Positions 6,059 to 6,072 of a stretch of DNA of 6,072 nt are shown here, piece after piece; the stretch's first letter is position 1, and each line of letters opens with the position of its first letter. Made by a program: the position numbers and the translations under genes. Below the pieces are notes generated by a model. It was not told the DNA's origin. It worked only from the letters and a program-made list of their open reading frames with translations, and made no database searches. This stretch comes from Planctomycetales bacterium (GTDB lineage: Bacteria > Planctomycetota > Planctomycetia > Pirellulales > UBA7805). Location: the NCBI GenBank assembly GCA_011772275.1, contig WVZU01000399.1:10268-16339 (forward strand), written 5' to 3'.

Positions 6059-6072
6059 TTGGGGCGAAAATT

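Noticed and set aside
1..6072. CRISPR array, tRNA or rRNA genes
   Set aside because: No regularly spaced long repeats, no cloverleaf-like element and no rRNA-like sequence were seen on reading both strands.

Overview
The window carries three plus-strand genes: a potassium-type ion channel (about 137-880) and a two-gene RND efflux operon (periplasmic adaptor 1197-2420, inner-membrane pump 2423-5845). At the right end there is a repeat-rich non-coding stretch with a near-terminal, perfect 23 bp inverted repeat. A short open frame at the left edge (3-158) may be the tail of a further gene. No tRNA, rRNA, CRISPR array or transposase gene is visible.

Organism: the DNA is GC-rich with strong G/C preference at third codon positions. 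The adaptor is a predicted lipoprotein with a six-proline run after the lipidated cysteine, and the pump has the general HAE1 plan with extra insertions. Together with the repetitive hairpin unit, this suggests a Gram-negative bacterium, most likely a planctomycete (Pirellulales-like). That is an inference from style rather than a marker gene; other PVC-group bacteria or a proteobacterium are not excluded.

Layout: 1-136 is of uncertain coding status. 137-880 is a six-helix membrane protein with a TTLGYGD selectivity filter. 881-1196 is a non-coding gap with an AT-rich core and a long imperfect hairpin, and probably holds the end of the channel transcript and the promoter of the efflux operon. 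1197-2420 and 2423-5845 are two bases apart and almost certainly co-transcribed and translationally coupled. 5846-6072 has no credible gene; it holds three TGAACGG repeats running into the inverted repeat.

How the genes work together: the pump would use the proton gradient through its conserved Asp-Asp/Lys/Arg/Thr relay to move hydrophobic or amphiphilic compounds. The adaptor would link it to an outer-membrane TolC-like channel, which is not encoded here and must be supplied from elsewhere. The K+ channel has its own gap from the operon and need not be functionally linked. The most unusual protein feature is a roughly 70-residue insertion in the pump between TM6 and TM7, with two extra predicted membrane helices. 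The most unusual DNA feature is the right-end inverted repeat, which looks like a dispersed REP/MITE-type unit.
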